A stretch of DNA of 23,746 bases from Silene noctiflora (Eukaryota > Streptophyta > Magnoliopsida > Caryophyllales > Caryophyllaceae): NCBI GenBank assembly GCA_009801015.1, contig VHZZ01000997.1, positions 70,507 to 94,252 on the forward strand. Direction: 5' to 3'. The translations under genes were made by a program, and so were the position numbers. Within the stretch, counting starts at the first letter, position 1, and each line of letters begins with the position of its first letter. The notes beneath the pieces were generated by a model. It saw only the letters and a list, made by a program, of their open reading frames with translations. It did not search any database and had not been told where the DNA came from. Positions 8,832 through 18,551 of the stretch are shown here, piece after piece.

Positions 8832-10453
8832 TCAATTGAGTTGCAATTTTATGGTTAATTTGGATTTCAGGTTGTTAATTATGACGATCTTGAATTGGTT
8901 CTTTGAATTGGATGGTAATGCGCAATCCTGTTTATTTCGTGTGAGTGCTAGTAAGAGGTCGTACTATACATAAACCGGGGAGGTTGTTGGTCTACGAGAT
9001 GGAAAACTTGGTGGTCTCTCTTCTGAATTATGAAGTGATTTAATAAGTAAAATAAAATAATTACAAGTCTTGTAATGTTGATTTAAATTACACTCACTAG
9101 TTGAGGGTCGATTCACAAGAAGCGAAGTAATTCCCACTCGTTTCTATTCTAATATTTAGCTAAATCGATAAAAAGATGATGATTGCAACTAATGATCTAG
9201 ACCAAGTGAATGCTATTACCTCCCTCGCTCCTGGGGTTGTTAATTTGACATCCTTGTTCCTAAACCCGAATTCACTCCCATGGTATCCAATTATATGCCC
9301 GATGCTGAAGCCCGGTCGATTGCACGACTACTTCCCATATACCAAACGAAATGGAGAGCTGTCTATGGACGTCTTAAAAACCGTCTTCTCAATAATTGAT
9401 TTTCTCTCTTTGATGGATATCTCAAACTTGAGCACTCGTCAAGGTCAAATATCATCTTTTACTTTTCTCCATAAATTCTACTTTTATTTTATTCTTACTA
9501 TATAACTCGTCGTAAGTTTAAGACTGCTAAATCCGTCTTAAACAAGAATCTATGTTGATAATTATATGCTCCTTGTAATCTTGTATGACATATATTTGTG
9601 AGTAAAATTATGTATTTGATTGAAAAGGATAGAAAGGAATGTATCAATGGGGCGTAGTTGTTTTTTGTTTTTTTGCTGTGACTTTCAATAAATATATGTG
9701 CATGGTTGTCGATAATTATGGGTTGGTTGCACGTTATAATTGCAAAGATAGTAAATATAAATGTCAGAAAACTAGAAGATGCCAACTCCGGAAGTACTGT
9801 CTGACTTTCATAGCCATGATATGTCACGCTTGTCTCTATGTAAATGTTAAGTAGCAGCCAAATATTCAGCCTCGTCCAATCTGTGACCAGATCCTCTCTT
9901 CCTATTCCGGATCTCTTTTCTATCTTTTTACTGTTTTAACCCTTCATATAAGACGGTCATGTACGTTTTAAGTGTAAAACCGGTTATTTACCTATTGTTT
10001 AAAGTATATTAGATGTAGCAGCAACTTACAAACTTAAGAATTAAGTTTAAGTTACTTATCAATTACTCCCTCAACTCAGCTTAATTTGGTTCAGCTCGCC
10101 TCTATTCAGTCCAAAACTCGAATAATAAACGCACACGTACCCAATGTACTATATCCTGAAATTTCAAACTCGTGAGAATTTAAATGCTCCCTAACTTGAA
10201 AAGAGCCACCACGTATACAGTACATTAATAGTTTAATAAAACAATTTGACAATAATTATACTAATAGGGAATCCGAGAGACATACTAAAAGAAGCACACG
10301 ACCGTTCTGGAATTTGGACAACAGTTTCCAAAAGCGGAATTAGTTGCAAGAGAGTTGGTGTGATTTTCACTAAAATGGTTACTAACTCACCAACACGTAA
10401 ACAGTCGAAAACTTTGTTTCAACTACGGAAATCGAATGCTTTCAAACTACACT
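8832..10453. other. Intergenic, no gene seen
   Basis: No frame here shows a domain or coding bias that I can support. Short stretches resemble dispersed repeats, for example GTCTTAAACAAG..ATCCGTCTTA near 9520-9545 and TAAGACGGTCATGTACGTTTT near 9950. A run with TTCAGCTC..ATTCAGTCC near 10090 recalls the CAGTTCAG-rich DNA at 16741-16900. Confidence 0.45.
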
Positions 10454-10462
10454 TTTTAGGTA

Positions 10463-10637
10463 CAAAGGATCTTGCAAGCTGAAGACGGATAATGTCCCTC
10501 TCACAACAAGGTAAGTGGAAGGGCAATTGGGGGAGAAATGGAGCACCCCATGGATAGTGTCACTTGTATATTGTGAGAGGGGTACTATTCGTCTTCAACT
10601 TGTGACGGATAATACCCGTCTTCAATGAGAATCTGTG
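10463..10637. mobile_element. MULE-type MITE, GACGG family, 9-bp target duplication
   Basis: The element is 175 bp with the direct repeat TTTTAGGTA on both sides (10454-10462 and 10638-10646). The left end reads CAAAGGATCTTGCAAGCTGA then AGACGG; the right end, reversed, reads CACAGATTCTCATTGAAGAC then GG. The 9-bp duplication is the hallmark of Mutator-like transposition. No coding capacity. Internal CTCTCACAA and TTGTGAGAGG form a second inverted pair. Confidence 0.8.
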
Positions 10638-10646
10638 TTTTAGGTA

Positions 10647-11502
10647 TGGGATTCACATTAACATTTTTTTTTCAGGATTTGGAGTCAGTCACTATTTCAC
10701 AAATTGCCAACACAACTCTTCTAAAATGTTTTTATTGCCCATTTATTATTCATTAGCAAACACTACAAACCGTCTTCTTCTCTCTTTTTTTCTTTATTTT
10801 AAAAGTAAATATAAATAAGTGATCGGGACATAGGGAGTATTGATTAAGGGACAATGAATTTGTACTACTCCCTACATGAGAACATGAGAGATTAAGATTA
10901 ATGGAATGAAGAAATAAATTTGTAATTATACTCCCTATATACTTTCTCCATTTATTTCATTTTTAATATCTTTATTCAATAAAAAACCTCACCAATTTTG
11001 AACAAACAGATAGAAATAAAAAAAAATTAAAAAAAATACTCCGTATTATACTGTAAACTACGTTGTAAAATTTGTACTCTGAAGGTAAGCAATAGTCTAA
11101 ATTATATGGTAAATAAACTAACCAATCGTGTATCCAACTCATTCTCGAAGAACAATTGGTAAGCAATAGTCTTAAATTTATCGTTTGAAGATGCAAGGAG
11201 CTAATTAAAAATGAGCCACGGTCGATTAAGCTGGAGCACCCTTACATATAGGCTAATCACACTAGCGCCTGGCTTGCCAAATGCGAATCAAGGAGTTTCT
11301 CCGAGCACCGTTCCGAAAATCCTGTACTCTTTGCCTTTTGATCTCCGTCTAATTTTACGTGAAGCCATTTTTGGGTTGGCTTTCCCTCGTACTTAGTTAA
11401 TTAGTTTTCGGGATTCGTTCCTCTTATATACCCAAAAAAAATGTAAGATAGTGAGTAGTGTAACCATTTTTCCCATCCAAGATAACGTACTTGATAAATT
11501 TT
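10647..11502. other. Intergenic with Stowaway-like scraps
   Basis: AT-rich. Fragments such as GGGACATAGGGAGTA (10826-10840) and ACTCCCTATATACTTTCTCC (10930-10949) look like ends of eroded Stowaway MITEs. No gene was recognised. The open frame at 11211-11396 matches no family I know. Confidence 0.4.
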
Positions 11503-11868
11503 AATTCCTCGGTCCCGGTTATTTGTTGTCCTACTCCATTTTGGGAGGCTCGGTCAATTATTATCCTTTCTATATTAAGAATGAACTTGATGAACAATTT
11601 GATAATTCACACTCAATTTATTCCACTTGTCATCAGTGGTGGATCTAGGGGGCTAGCAGAGGTGGTCGCCCCCCTTGACGGATAAAATTTTCGAATTTTT
11701 TTCAAGTGTACCTTATATTATTACTATTTCGCCCCTCCTAAAATTTTCCGCCCCCTAAGCTTGAATCCTGACTCCACCACTGCTTGTCATTTAGTAATTG
11801 GTCTCCTCCTCTTTTCTTGGTCTTTATGCCAAAATCAAAGCATAACAATTGACCGAGACGAGGAGTAA
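11503..11868. mobile_element. Stowaway-like MITE interrupted by a hAT MITE
   Basis: The left end (AATTCCTCGGTCCCGGTTAT from 11503) and the right end (reversed: TTACTCCTCGTCTCGGTCAA) form an imperfect TIR, both running into TTGTTATG-like sequence as in plant Stowaway elements. The 12-bp sequence TTGATAAATTTT lies directly on both outer sides (11491-11502 and 11869-11880), longer than the TA duplication expected of Stowaway. A younger 149-bp hAT MITE with its 8-bp duplication splits the element; without it the host element is about 209 bp. Confidence 0.65.
11634..11782. mobile_element. hAT MITE with perfect 8-bp target duplication
   Basis: The ends are CAGTGGTGGATCTAGG and, reversed, CAGTGGTGGAGTCAGG (16 bp, three mismatches). 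The direct repeat CTTGTCAT flanks it at 11626-11633 and 11783-11790. The CAGTGG-type end and 8-bp duplication identify a non-autonomous hAT element. It has no coding capacity, and its two GC-rich segments (GTCGCCCCCC and TTCGCCCCTC) are typical of this group. Confidence 0.9.
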
Positions 11869-11906
11869 TTGATAAATTTTCTCATACTCTGTATATTAGA
11901 TAGCAT

Positions 11907-12336
11907 GGGCGGATCTGGGGGAGGGAAAGGGAGGGCAGGTGCATCACGCGGCTCAAAAAATTCAGTTATATGCACAAGTCAGTACCATTTGTATACAATG
12001 TAATGATAATGGTGTAGTGGTAAGTTTAGAGGATTGATTACTTGTAGACTGGAGTTCAATTCCCACAAACAACATTATTTTGCTTTTTGGTCTTATATTA
12101 GCTCTAAAAATAACAAAAAATTTGCATAGATGACTTTTTTTCATTGCTTATTATATCTATGAAAGATTTATATTTATTTTTAATATATTATTAAAATATA
12201 TGTAGTCTTTTATGATATTTAATCATGTATGTATGGAGATAAAAGAATACAATTACGCAAATAAACGCAACGTAATATCGAAAATTTAGTTAAAAAATTT
12301 TGTGCCCTCCCAAGTCAAAATTTCTGCATCCGCCCG
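11907..12336. mobile_element. hAT-like element with TTAGATAGCAT duplication
   Basis: The ends read GGGCGGATCTGGGG and, reversed, CGGGCGGATGCAG. The direct repeat TTAGATAGCAT lies at 11896-11906 and 12337-12347; it is 11 bp at most, with the true duplication possibly shorter. The GGGCGGATC terminus resembles the common plant hAT group, although 8 bp would be expected there. The interior is AT-rich and contains a tRNA-like segment (12010-12064). Confidence 0.7.
12010..12064 (+). other. tRNA-like Pol III promoter (A and B boxes) inside a transposon
   Basis: TGGTGTAGTGGTAAG (12010-12024) fits an A box, and GAGTTCAATTCCC (12052-12064) fits a B box, about 30 bp apart as in tRNA genes and tRNA-derived SINEs. 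The flanks do not pair into an acceptor stem, so this is not a working tRNA. It looks like a tRNA-derived piece carried in the hAT-like element. Confidence 0.5.
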
Positions 12337-12347
12337 TTAGATAGCAT

Positions 12348-13218
12348 AATTTTTGTTACGAAATGGTTTAGCCGTTTAGCCGACCTAGCAAAGGAATTGA
12401 AAATTTACACAGTACTATTAAGTACAGTAACATAGACCATGATATATTCATATTCAAATGAATTTTAGTATAGTGTATACATAAATGTTTTTATCGTCGT
12501 TTTCTCATCAAATATATTGTATATACATTCGTATTTAGAAGATCTCATTAATGTGATACGTCTCTTTAGTCGACCTAAAATAAAGAATAAGAGCAAACGT
12601 AAATCGATTATAGGACTTCGTTTATTTTGATATCTGGTTGTGCTCGGTCAATCTGAATATACCTTTTAAATTTTATTTTGTATGAAGTACAATATAAATT
12701 AAAAATGTAAATTTTTCTAATTCATGCATTTATTATTTATAATAAATTTTTGTATGTCATTTTTTAAAATTATGATTAAGATAAAGTCTATCGACCAATT
12801 ATTAGAAACATTCAATCATTAAACGAAAATACTCTTGTTGTCACTATTGTCACTATACTCATCGTCTTATACTTTTAATTTCAAATATAAAATAATTTAT
12901 TCTATCGATCAGTCAAATATTTTTATATGATTTGTTTCATCCAATAAATGTATGACAAATGCAAGATTTTAAAATTGTATTAATTTATGTAAGAAATATA
13001 AGATAAAATGAAAGTAAATCAATCATATTGACATCACAATCATATTATCATTTTTAATTATGAAAAGTCATTTATATCCTTTTTTTTTTCATATCCAAAT
13101 TTTGACTACATTCTTAAACTTTAATTATTTTCCTCCTACAACATGGTACTATTATGACATTTTATATATTTTTGTCATTCATTACAGTTTCTGATTTCGA
13201 TTTTATATATATATAATA
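12348..13218. other. Very AT-rich spacer, no gene seen
   Basis: Long A/T stretches with no open frame worth reporting and no terminal repeat that I could pair. Short scattered homopolymer tracts (for example T11 near 13080) are the only structure. Confidence 0.5.
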
Positions 13219-13274
13219 TTAGATTAGAAGATTAGATTAGATTAGAAGATTAGATTAGATTAGATTAGATTAGA
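13219..13274. repeat. (TTAGA)n microsatellite
   Basis: TTAGA units run for 56 bp, interrupted twice by an extra AGA/AAGA step, just after a short (TA)n tract at 13204-13216. Confidence 0.9.
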
Positions 13275-13404
13275 TATGATGTAATTATGTGTACGTTGTT
13301 TTCGGTAAATATTTCATAATCGTTTCCTCCAACTCAAGCCAAAGATCCTTAAAAGGTGTGTACTCAGAGTAATATGGTAATTTGTAGTGAGATAGTCGTC
13401 TTAC

Positions 13405-13623
13405 AATTTATGGACTATACAACCAGTTGTAGAAGTTGTACGGTGTAGAATTTGAGCTTTATGTTAAAGAATATGAGCTTTATTAGAAAGTATTTGATCT
13501 CATCCATTTACACATTAAAAATATGAACTTTGCATTAGCTCAGAAAAAATACATATAAGCTCGGATTCTTATATCTTGGTTGTACAATGCTTATATACAA
13601 CTGGATGTATAATCCTATTTGTG
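13405..13623. mobile_element. MULE-like MITE with 10-bp duplication
   Basis: GTCGTCTTAC lies on both sides (13395-13404 and 13624-13633). Inside, GGACTATACAACCAGTTGTA (13412-13431) pairs with TACAACTGGATGTATAATCC (13596-13615). The long duplication suggests Mutator-like transposition. 219 bp, no coding capacity. Confidence 0.65.
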
Positions 13624-13633
13624 GTCGTCTTAC

Positions 13634-14210
13634 CCAAGTATTTTCAGAAAACATCTTTTAATAACTGAGCAGCTAGAACAAATAAAGCTCCCATCGTCTC
13701 GGTTATTTATTTATTTTTATTTACTTATGTCACAAAGATTAAGGAGAGATGAGAGGAATATTTGCGGTTGTTGTCAATGGATGATAATGGAGTATTAATA
13801 ATCCAATTGCATGATCAAATTACGTACTCATAAAAATTCTTTTCTAATATAAAAAAGTAAACAAATGAATGAAATACCCTATAATATAATACGTAAATAA
13901 GTGATCTGATCGAGAGTAAAAATTTGACACAATAGCATGTTTATAAACGTATATCCCATAAGCCATAACCTAATTATACCAAACCCTAATTATCACCAAT
14001 CAACTCAAATCAGAAAACAAATTGCACTAACTCTCCAAAAAAATTGCACTATATAAATTCCACCAAATCCAACAAAAACTAAACTACAACATTCATCTTG
14101 ATTCTATAAACATTAACTATATAATGAAACATCTAAAAACACAATACAAACATGATCATCATAATCATACTTCAGTTCACCACAACTCATATAGGAGTTG
14201 TTAATGTATA
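13634..14210. other. Intergenic downstream of the NAC gene
   Basis: AT-rich sequence with no recognisable gene. It precedes the two Stowaway MITEs in the 3' flank of the NAC gene. Confidence 0.4.
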
Positions 14211-14337
14211 CTCCCTTTCCCGTCGTCAATTGTTGTGCTTTGGTTTTCGCACAAATACCAAAGAAAACGGAGGGGGAAATTACAAGTGGATCAACCCTAA
14301 AATGAAATAGGACAACAAATAACTAGGACAGAGGGAG
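14211..14337. mobile_element. Stowaway MITE with TA target
   Basis: It is bounded by TA on both sides (14209-14210 and 14338-14339). The left end CTCCCTTTCCCGTCGTCAAT and the right end (reversed CTCCCTCTGTCCTAGTTATT) form a ~28-bp imperfect TIR, each continuing into TTGTTG. 127 bp. It lies 135 bp downstream of the NAC stop codon, so it may be in the 3' UTR or just past it. Confidence 0.8.
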
Positions 14338-14362
14338 TAATATCCATTTCTATGATCTATTA

Positions 14363-14445
14363 CTTCGTCTGTCTCCTTCATTTGTTTATCTTTGATTAAG
14401 ATATCCGTGACAGAGAAAAAAAGGGTAAACAAAAGAAAAGGGGAG
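14363..14445. mobile_element. Second small Stowaway-like MITE
   Basis: The left end (CTTCGTCTGTCTCCTTCATT, then TGTTTATC) and the right end (GGTAAACAAAAGAAAAGGGG then AG) form an imperfect TIR of about 30 bp; TA dinucleotides flank it (14361-14362 and 14446-14447). It begins only 27 bp before the NAC stop codon on the genome, so it is probably transcribed in the NAC 3' UTR. Confidence 0.6.
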
Positions 14446-14471
14446 TAGTAATTAAAATTGTCAAAAGTACA

Positions 14472-16567
14472 TTACTTGAAAAGGTTACTGAAGTGATCTC
14501 TATTAGCCTCTGGGAAGGAAATCCAGTCCCACAATGCAGCACCAGCGGCCGCAGTCGTGACAGGAGGATGCATACCGCTGCTAAACCCTTCAGCAGGTGG
14601 CGGTAGCATGGTGACTCCAGCTTCTGGATTGTTGACAAATAACGTTGGTTGTGGTTGAGAAATGACACAGTTCGAATATAATAACTGAGAATTATATATA
14701 TTAGTAGGATTATTAGTTGTAGTAGGAGTATTAGTATTGGTAGTAAGAGCTTCAAATTGTAGTTCTTGTTGATGATGAAAATGGTGACTGAAATAAGCTT
14801 GTTGATATTCCACTAATCTTTGTATCTCTTCGAAACTCGGCTGAGGATGATTATTATTAGTAGCAGTAGTAGTAGTAGTTGTAGTAGTAAAAGCTGAAGA
14901 ATTTCCCGAAAAAATGGGAGGTTGGTTATTGAGCATATGCATCATTCTATCAACCTCCATGATCGGTGGTGGTGGGGGTGGTGGTGTTGTTGGTGTTGGT
15001 TGTGATACTGCTAGTGGACTCACCACAGTGTACGAGCTGTGGTGGGACAACCCTAACGCAGTCCCTACTTCCGTGCTGCTACTAGCATCCGTCTCACTAA
15101 CCTTCTCAATCTGGTTGTGTTGTTGAACTTGTTGGTGCAATGACGATGTCTGTGCTTTAAAAACGGTGTGGTAATTTTTCCTTTCAGATGACGACGAGGA
15201 CAACCTTGAAGAAGGCGGTCCTCGTGGCACTGACGGATGATCTTCCACACCGGGTCTCTTGTACACCCTACACAATGATATCTCCGCCTGTAAAGTGTAA
15301 AACAGAACCCGAACTGACCCGTTAATTTTATTCCGTATTCAATTAATGATTTTTCAAAAAATTTATGACAAAATGTTTTAGTTTTGTGATTTGTAATAAT
15401 GATAGTGTTACATAGCATAAGAATCTTGTGAGAATGGAAAGAATTTAAGCTTCATTCATGTCTTTCACAACATTTGCGTGACCCCAACAAGAACACAGTA
15501 CTAAATTACAGTCCTCATTTATTACATTTCTTACCCTACTTTGGAATCTGTGCTCCCCCTTTTCTGCTGCCTCCATTTTCATGTCATAAATTTCTCATTT
15601 TTAACTCCCAGTAAATTAGGGTTCAATCATTTTTTCACACTTTCTAAACAAAAATTTTCATTAGCTAGCTTAATTATGTCTATCTTACGGTCCTACGATC
15701 CAATACAACCTGGCCTATTGACTCTTCTACATTTTGAGGGTCAATAGTAGGATCGCGATTCTAACAACAATAATGACAGAACCTGAAGATTAATTGAAGA
15801 GCTAACCTTTTGGTAATGTTCGGTATCATGATGAGGAAGGCGGTATTCATTCATGATCCAGCTTGTACGGATACCTTTAGGAGCCTTACCGGTGTAAAAC
15901 ACGAGGGTTTTCTTAAGGCCAATGGGTCGAGAGTTCTCCCCTCGAATCATCCGGTCTGCACCCGTGGCCTTCCAGTAACCGGATGTTGTGACTCGGTTAG
16001 GTCGGTCACCATTCCGATACTTCCTATCTCTTGGCACATAGAAGTACCATTCCTTCTCCCCTATTGATGCCATAGCTGCAACATCATAAAGAAAGTCTTC
16101 TGTAAAACGGTTTTATTAATTTATGAACATGATAAATTAAATTGGTGAATAATTAGGTCATCTTCTATTAAATATGCGACGGAATAATTAATACAAATAA
16201 ATATGAATATGATATACTAAATTAAAGTTGTTAAGAGTATAAAATAAATACCAGGGAGTTCCCATGGGTCATAGCGATAAAGATCAAGAAAAGTGATGAG
16301 CTCAACACAAAATGGCTTGCCCTCCACCTTACGCCGAAGGTAAAACTCAACAAGTTCTTCCTCAGTAGGATGAAATCGAAACCCGGGCATGACCATGTCA
16401 TGCTTGTGCTCGTCCTCTTCTTCATGGTGGTCCTCTTGATGTATGTGATGATGCTTGTCATTTCCGGTGTCTGTGTCCGTGTTTGTGTTTGTGTTTGTGT
16501 TCGTGTTTGTGTTTGTGTTGGTATTAATATCGACGGTATTAAGATTCATGGTTGTGGCAATTGCCAT
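14472..16567 (-). CDS. NAC035: NAC transcription factor, NAC035/LOV1 type
   Basis: Three coding exons: 16567-16252, 16075-15807 and 15287-14472, with GT-AG introns of 176 and 519 bp in phases 1 and 0, as usual for NAC genes; 466 residues. The NAC DNA-binding domain spans about 60-207: [54 protein letters not shown], the [10 protein letters not shown] core, [26 protein letters not shown], and [16 protein letters not shown]. These match Arabidopsis NAC035 (LOV1), linked to flowering time and cold response, almost throughout; the C-terminal NRDHFSN..FK tail is also shared. The N-terminus has an Asn-Thr run (15-30) and a His/Glu/Asp-rich stretch (38-57). The C-terminal half is low-complexity (poly-Ser, poly-Pro, poly-Thr, His/Gln) and is likely the activation region. 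TATA box at 16691-16697. Nuclear. Identity secure, exact orthology inferred. Confidence 0.95.
16467..16520 (-). repeat. Coding hexanucleotide repeat (Asn-Thr run)
   Basis: GTGTTT on the plus strand (AACACA codons on the minus strand) repeats about eight times with a few ACG or GAC changes, coding the (Asn-Thr)n then (Asp-Thr)n run at residues 15-34 of the NAC protein. The repeat length is a multiple of six, so slippage keeps the frame. Confidence 0.85.
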
Positions 16568-16690
16568 AAATTGAAGGCAAACTAAGTGAGAGTGAAATAA
16601 AAAGGGAAAAGAGCTAGTTTATCATCAAGTGTGTTTCTTTATCTATGTACCTTTCAAAATTGTTAAGGGGAGAAGAGAAAATAAAGATGC

Positions 16691-16697
16691 TTTTATA
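16691..16697 (-). promoter_or_regulatory. TATA box of the NAC gene
   Basis: Minus strand TATAAAA, 124 bp before the ATG at 16567, implying a 5' leader near 95 nt. Confidence 0.55.
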
Positions 16698-16740
16698 CTT
16701 GGGAGTTATGACCTTCTCTTTTAGACTTAATCTTCCCTCA

Positions 16741-16900
16741 TTCAGTTCAGCTTAGTTCAGTTTATTCACCTCAGTTTTGGTCGGCTAGTTCAATTCAGTT
16801 TAGTTTAATTTGTTTTTACTCTATTTATCACTTCAGTTCCTGTTAGTAAGTTCAATTAAAGTCTGATCTTAGGTTCAATTCAGTTTATAGAGTTTTAGTC
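16741..16900. repeat. Degenerate CAGTTCAG/TTCAATTCAG-rich region
   Basis: TTCAGTTCAGCTTAGTTCAG, TTCAATTCAGTTTAG and GGTTCAATTCAGTTTATAG recur within 160 bp. Similar sequence occurs inverted at 21325-21415 (CTAGACTGAATTG) and weakly at 10080-10110, so this is a dispersed, decayed repeat in the NAC promoter region. Confidence 0.45.
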
Positions 16901-17036
16901 CGAGCGGGTTAATGATACTACTAGAAATAAAGGTAGTGATGATGTAAGGTGAAATTATAAGAAGGAAGTCATATGATAAGAAATTAAAAAAAGTCAATAA
17001 ATAAAGACAAAAAAATGATTTCCAAATGTCTTGAAA

Positions 17037-17115
17037 ATCTAGAAAAGAGGAAGAAGAAAAAGATGAAAAAAGAAGAGTGAAAATGAAAGAAAAGAGTAAG
17101 TAAGAAAGTAGAAAG
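17037..17115 (+). repeat. Purine-rich GA/AAG tract upstream of the NAC gene
   Basis: About 80 bp of nearly unbroken purines on the plus strand (AGAAAAGAGGAAGAAGAAAA and onwards), 470-550 bp before the NAC start. CT/GA tracts in plant promoters can bind BPC/GAGA-binding factors; that role is inferred. Confidence 0.5.
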
Positions 17116-17552
17116 ATCTACATAGCTATCAAGGGCCTACAAAAACACAAGAGGGGTAATGCGTCTAAGGCTGTGTTTTTATGATACCGATTACGACATC
17201 TCTCGGGGTCGGCAAGGTCGCCTCACCTTCCCTCCGTCACAAAGTTACAATGTTTATTTTGCTTAAGTTTTCTAAGAGATCATCTCGACTTGTATTATGA
17301 GACGCGAATATATTAACCATCATGTGATCTGAGAGGTCTTACGTTAATGTCATTGTAAGATCGATATTTCTTTCTTAAGTTATCACTATTTTTAGCCGCC
17401 GTGGGTATAAATGGTTATTACTCTTAACTTTTTCGAGTGTTAGCTAAATCACATAACGATTTGTTTATTTATTTAGTATTCGCTCAAAGACCATCAAGAG
17501 GAGATAAACTATACGATCGAGTACTTTTTGTGTTATTTTTTTAAATAAAATA
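17116..17552. other. Intergenic, no gene seen
   Basis: Mixed composition with one GC-richer patch (17180-17235, ATCTCTCGGGGTCGGCAAGG). No domain, RNA or paired repeat was recognised. Confidence 0.4.
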
Positions 17553-17600
17553 CTAGTTTAGACCCCGTGCATGACTACATGCACGGTATATAGGGTTTTC
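17553..17600 (-). mobile_element. Helitron 3' terminus (hairpin plus CTAG)
   Basis: On the minus strand a perfect 9-bp stem, CCGTGCATG with loop TAGT and CATGCACGG (17586-17565), is followed by GGTCTAAA and CTAG at 17556-17553, then T. A short GC-rich hairpin 8-12 nt before CTRR, with insertion between A and T, is the 3' signature of plant Helitrons. The element body would extend to higher coordinates, but the 5' TC end was not found, so only the end is annotated. Confidence 0.65.
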
Positions 17601-18551
17601 TATATTTATAAAATCTTATATAAAATAGGTAGCTCGTAATTTTTCACATTTCTCATCATTGCATTAGTTTCCTTATTTATTAACTGCACTTAATTATCAT
17701 TAGTTTCTTATTTGAGAAATGTGTATTTTGGCGGGAAAATTTTTGAGATCACTTATTCTTGTAGAAAATAGAGGATGAAAGGTAAGGAAATAAATTGCAC
17801 ATGAGAGTTGAGACGAGTTACATAACATGCGAACATCTTAATAAATCGAAACAAAATGAAATGAGTGAGACACTTAAATATCGAATAAATAAAATAAACC
17901 ACCCAAACAAAAGGATTATATTATAGCTTTGAGAAAATGCGGAGAGTTGTTGTATGTTGCCTATATAAGCATTTCTGCACTATTTCTACAAGAATTTTAT
18001 TGAAAAACGAGTCTCATCCTTGGTTTAAAGTCATCAGTATATGCAAGGCGGTTTTACACAAATTAATTATAATCTGATAAATTTTTTTAATAACTATTTC
18101 TAATCATAATATGATTATATTTCTATCCATTTTATGTTATCTTTGTGTAAAAATGGATTACACAAAACTAATTGTTAGGTTACACCGTAACAACTTAGTG
18201 ACAAATAAAGTCGTCTGGTCGTATTAGTTTGGTATTGAGTGACATTGTGTAGATACTCGGTAGTCACCCTTTTAAAACTAAAACCACTTAATGATGATGG
18301 TCAGACTACCATATGTCTCGAAAAAATGCAGTTTTATCTAAATTAAAATATGAGATAATTTGAGAGAGGTGAAGTAAAGATTGAATATAAGATAAAAGAT
18401 ATTGTGTCTTTATATCATTTTCTTATATTAACGAAATAAAATGAGTATCGACAAATGTGTAAAAGACAAATGATAACAATATACGGGAAGTATCATTTCA
18501 ATAAGGCTTACAGTATTAATCAATAATACTATACTATTCTCATTAAAAGAT
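17601..18551. other. AT-rich DNA, possibly Helitron body
   Basis: No coding sequence. A segment near 18045-18190 (GGCGGTTTTACACAAATTAA against TTACACAAAACTAATTG) may be another eroded MITE; similar GGCGGTTT(T/C)ACA sequence recurs near 23048. Confidence 0.35.

Noticed and set aside
9176-9505. 109-codon open frame
   Set aside because: No recognisable domain, no coding bias and a repeat-like setting; not enough to call a gene.
11211-11396. 61-codon open frame and its opposite-strand reading
   Set aside because: Both strands look somewhat protein-like but neither matches a family I know; too weak to annotate.
12010-12064. A functional tRNA gene
   Set aside because: A and B boxes are present, but the sequence around them does not form an acceptor stem or a clean anticodon arm.
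14914-15126. Plus-strand open frame in the NAC gene with a Gly run
   Set aside because: Shadow of the Pro-rich NAC C-terminal region.
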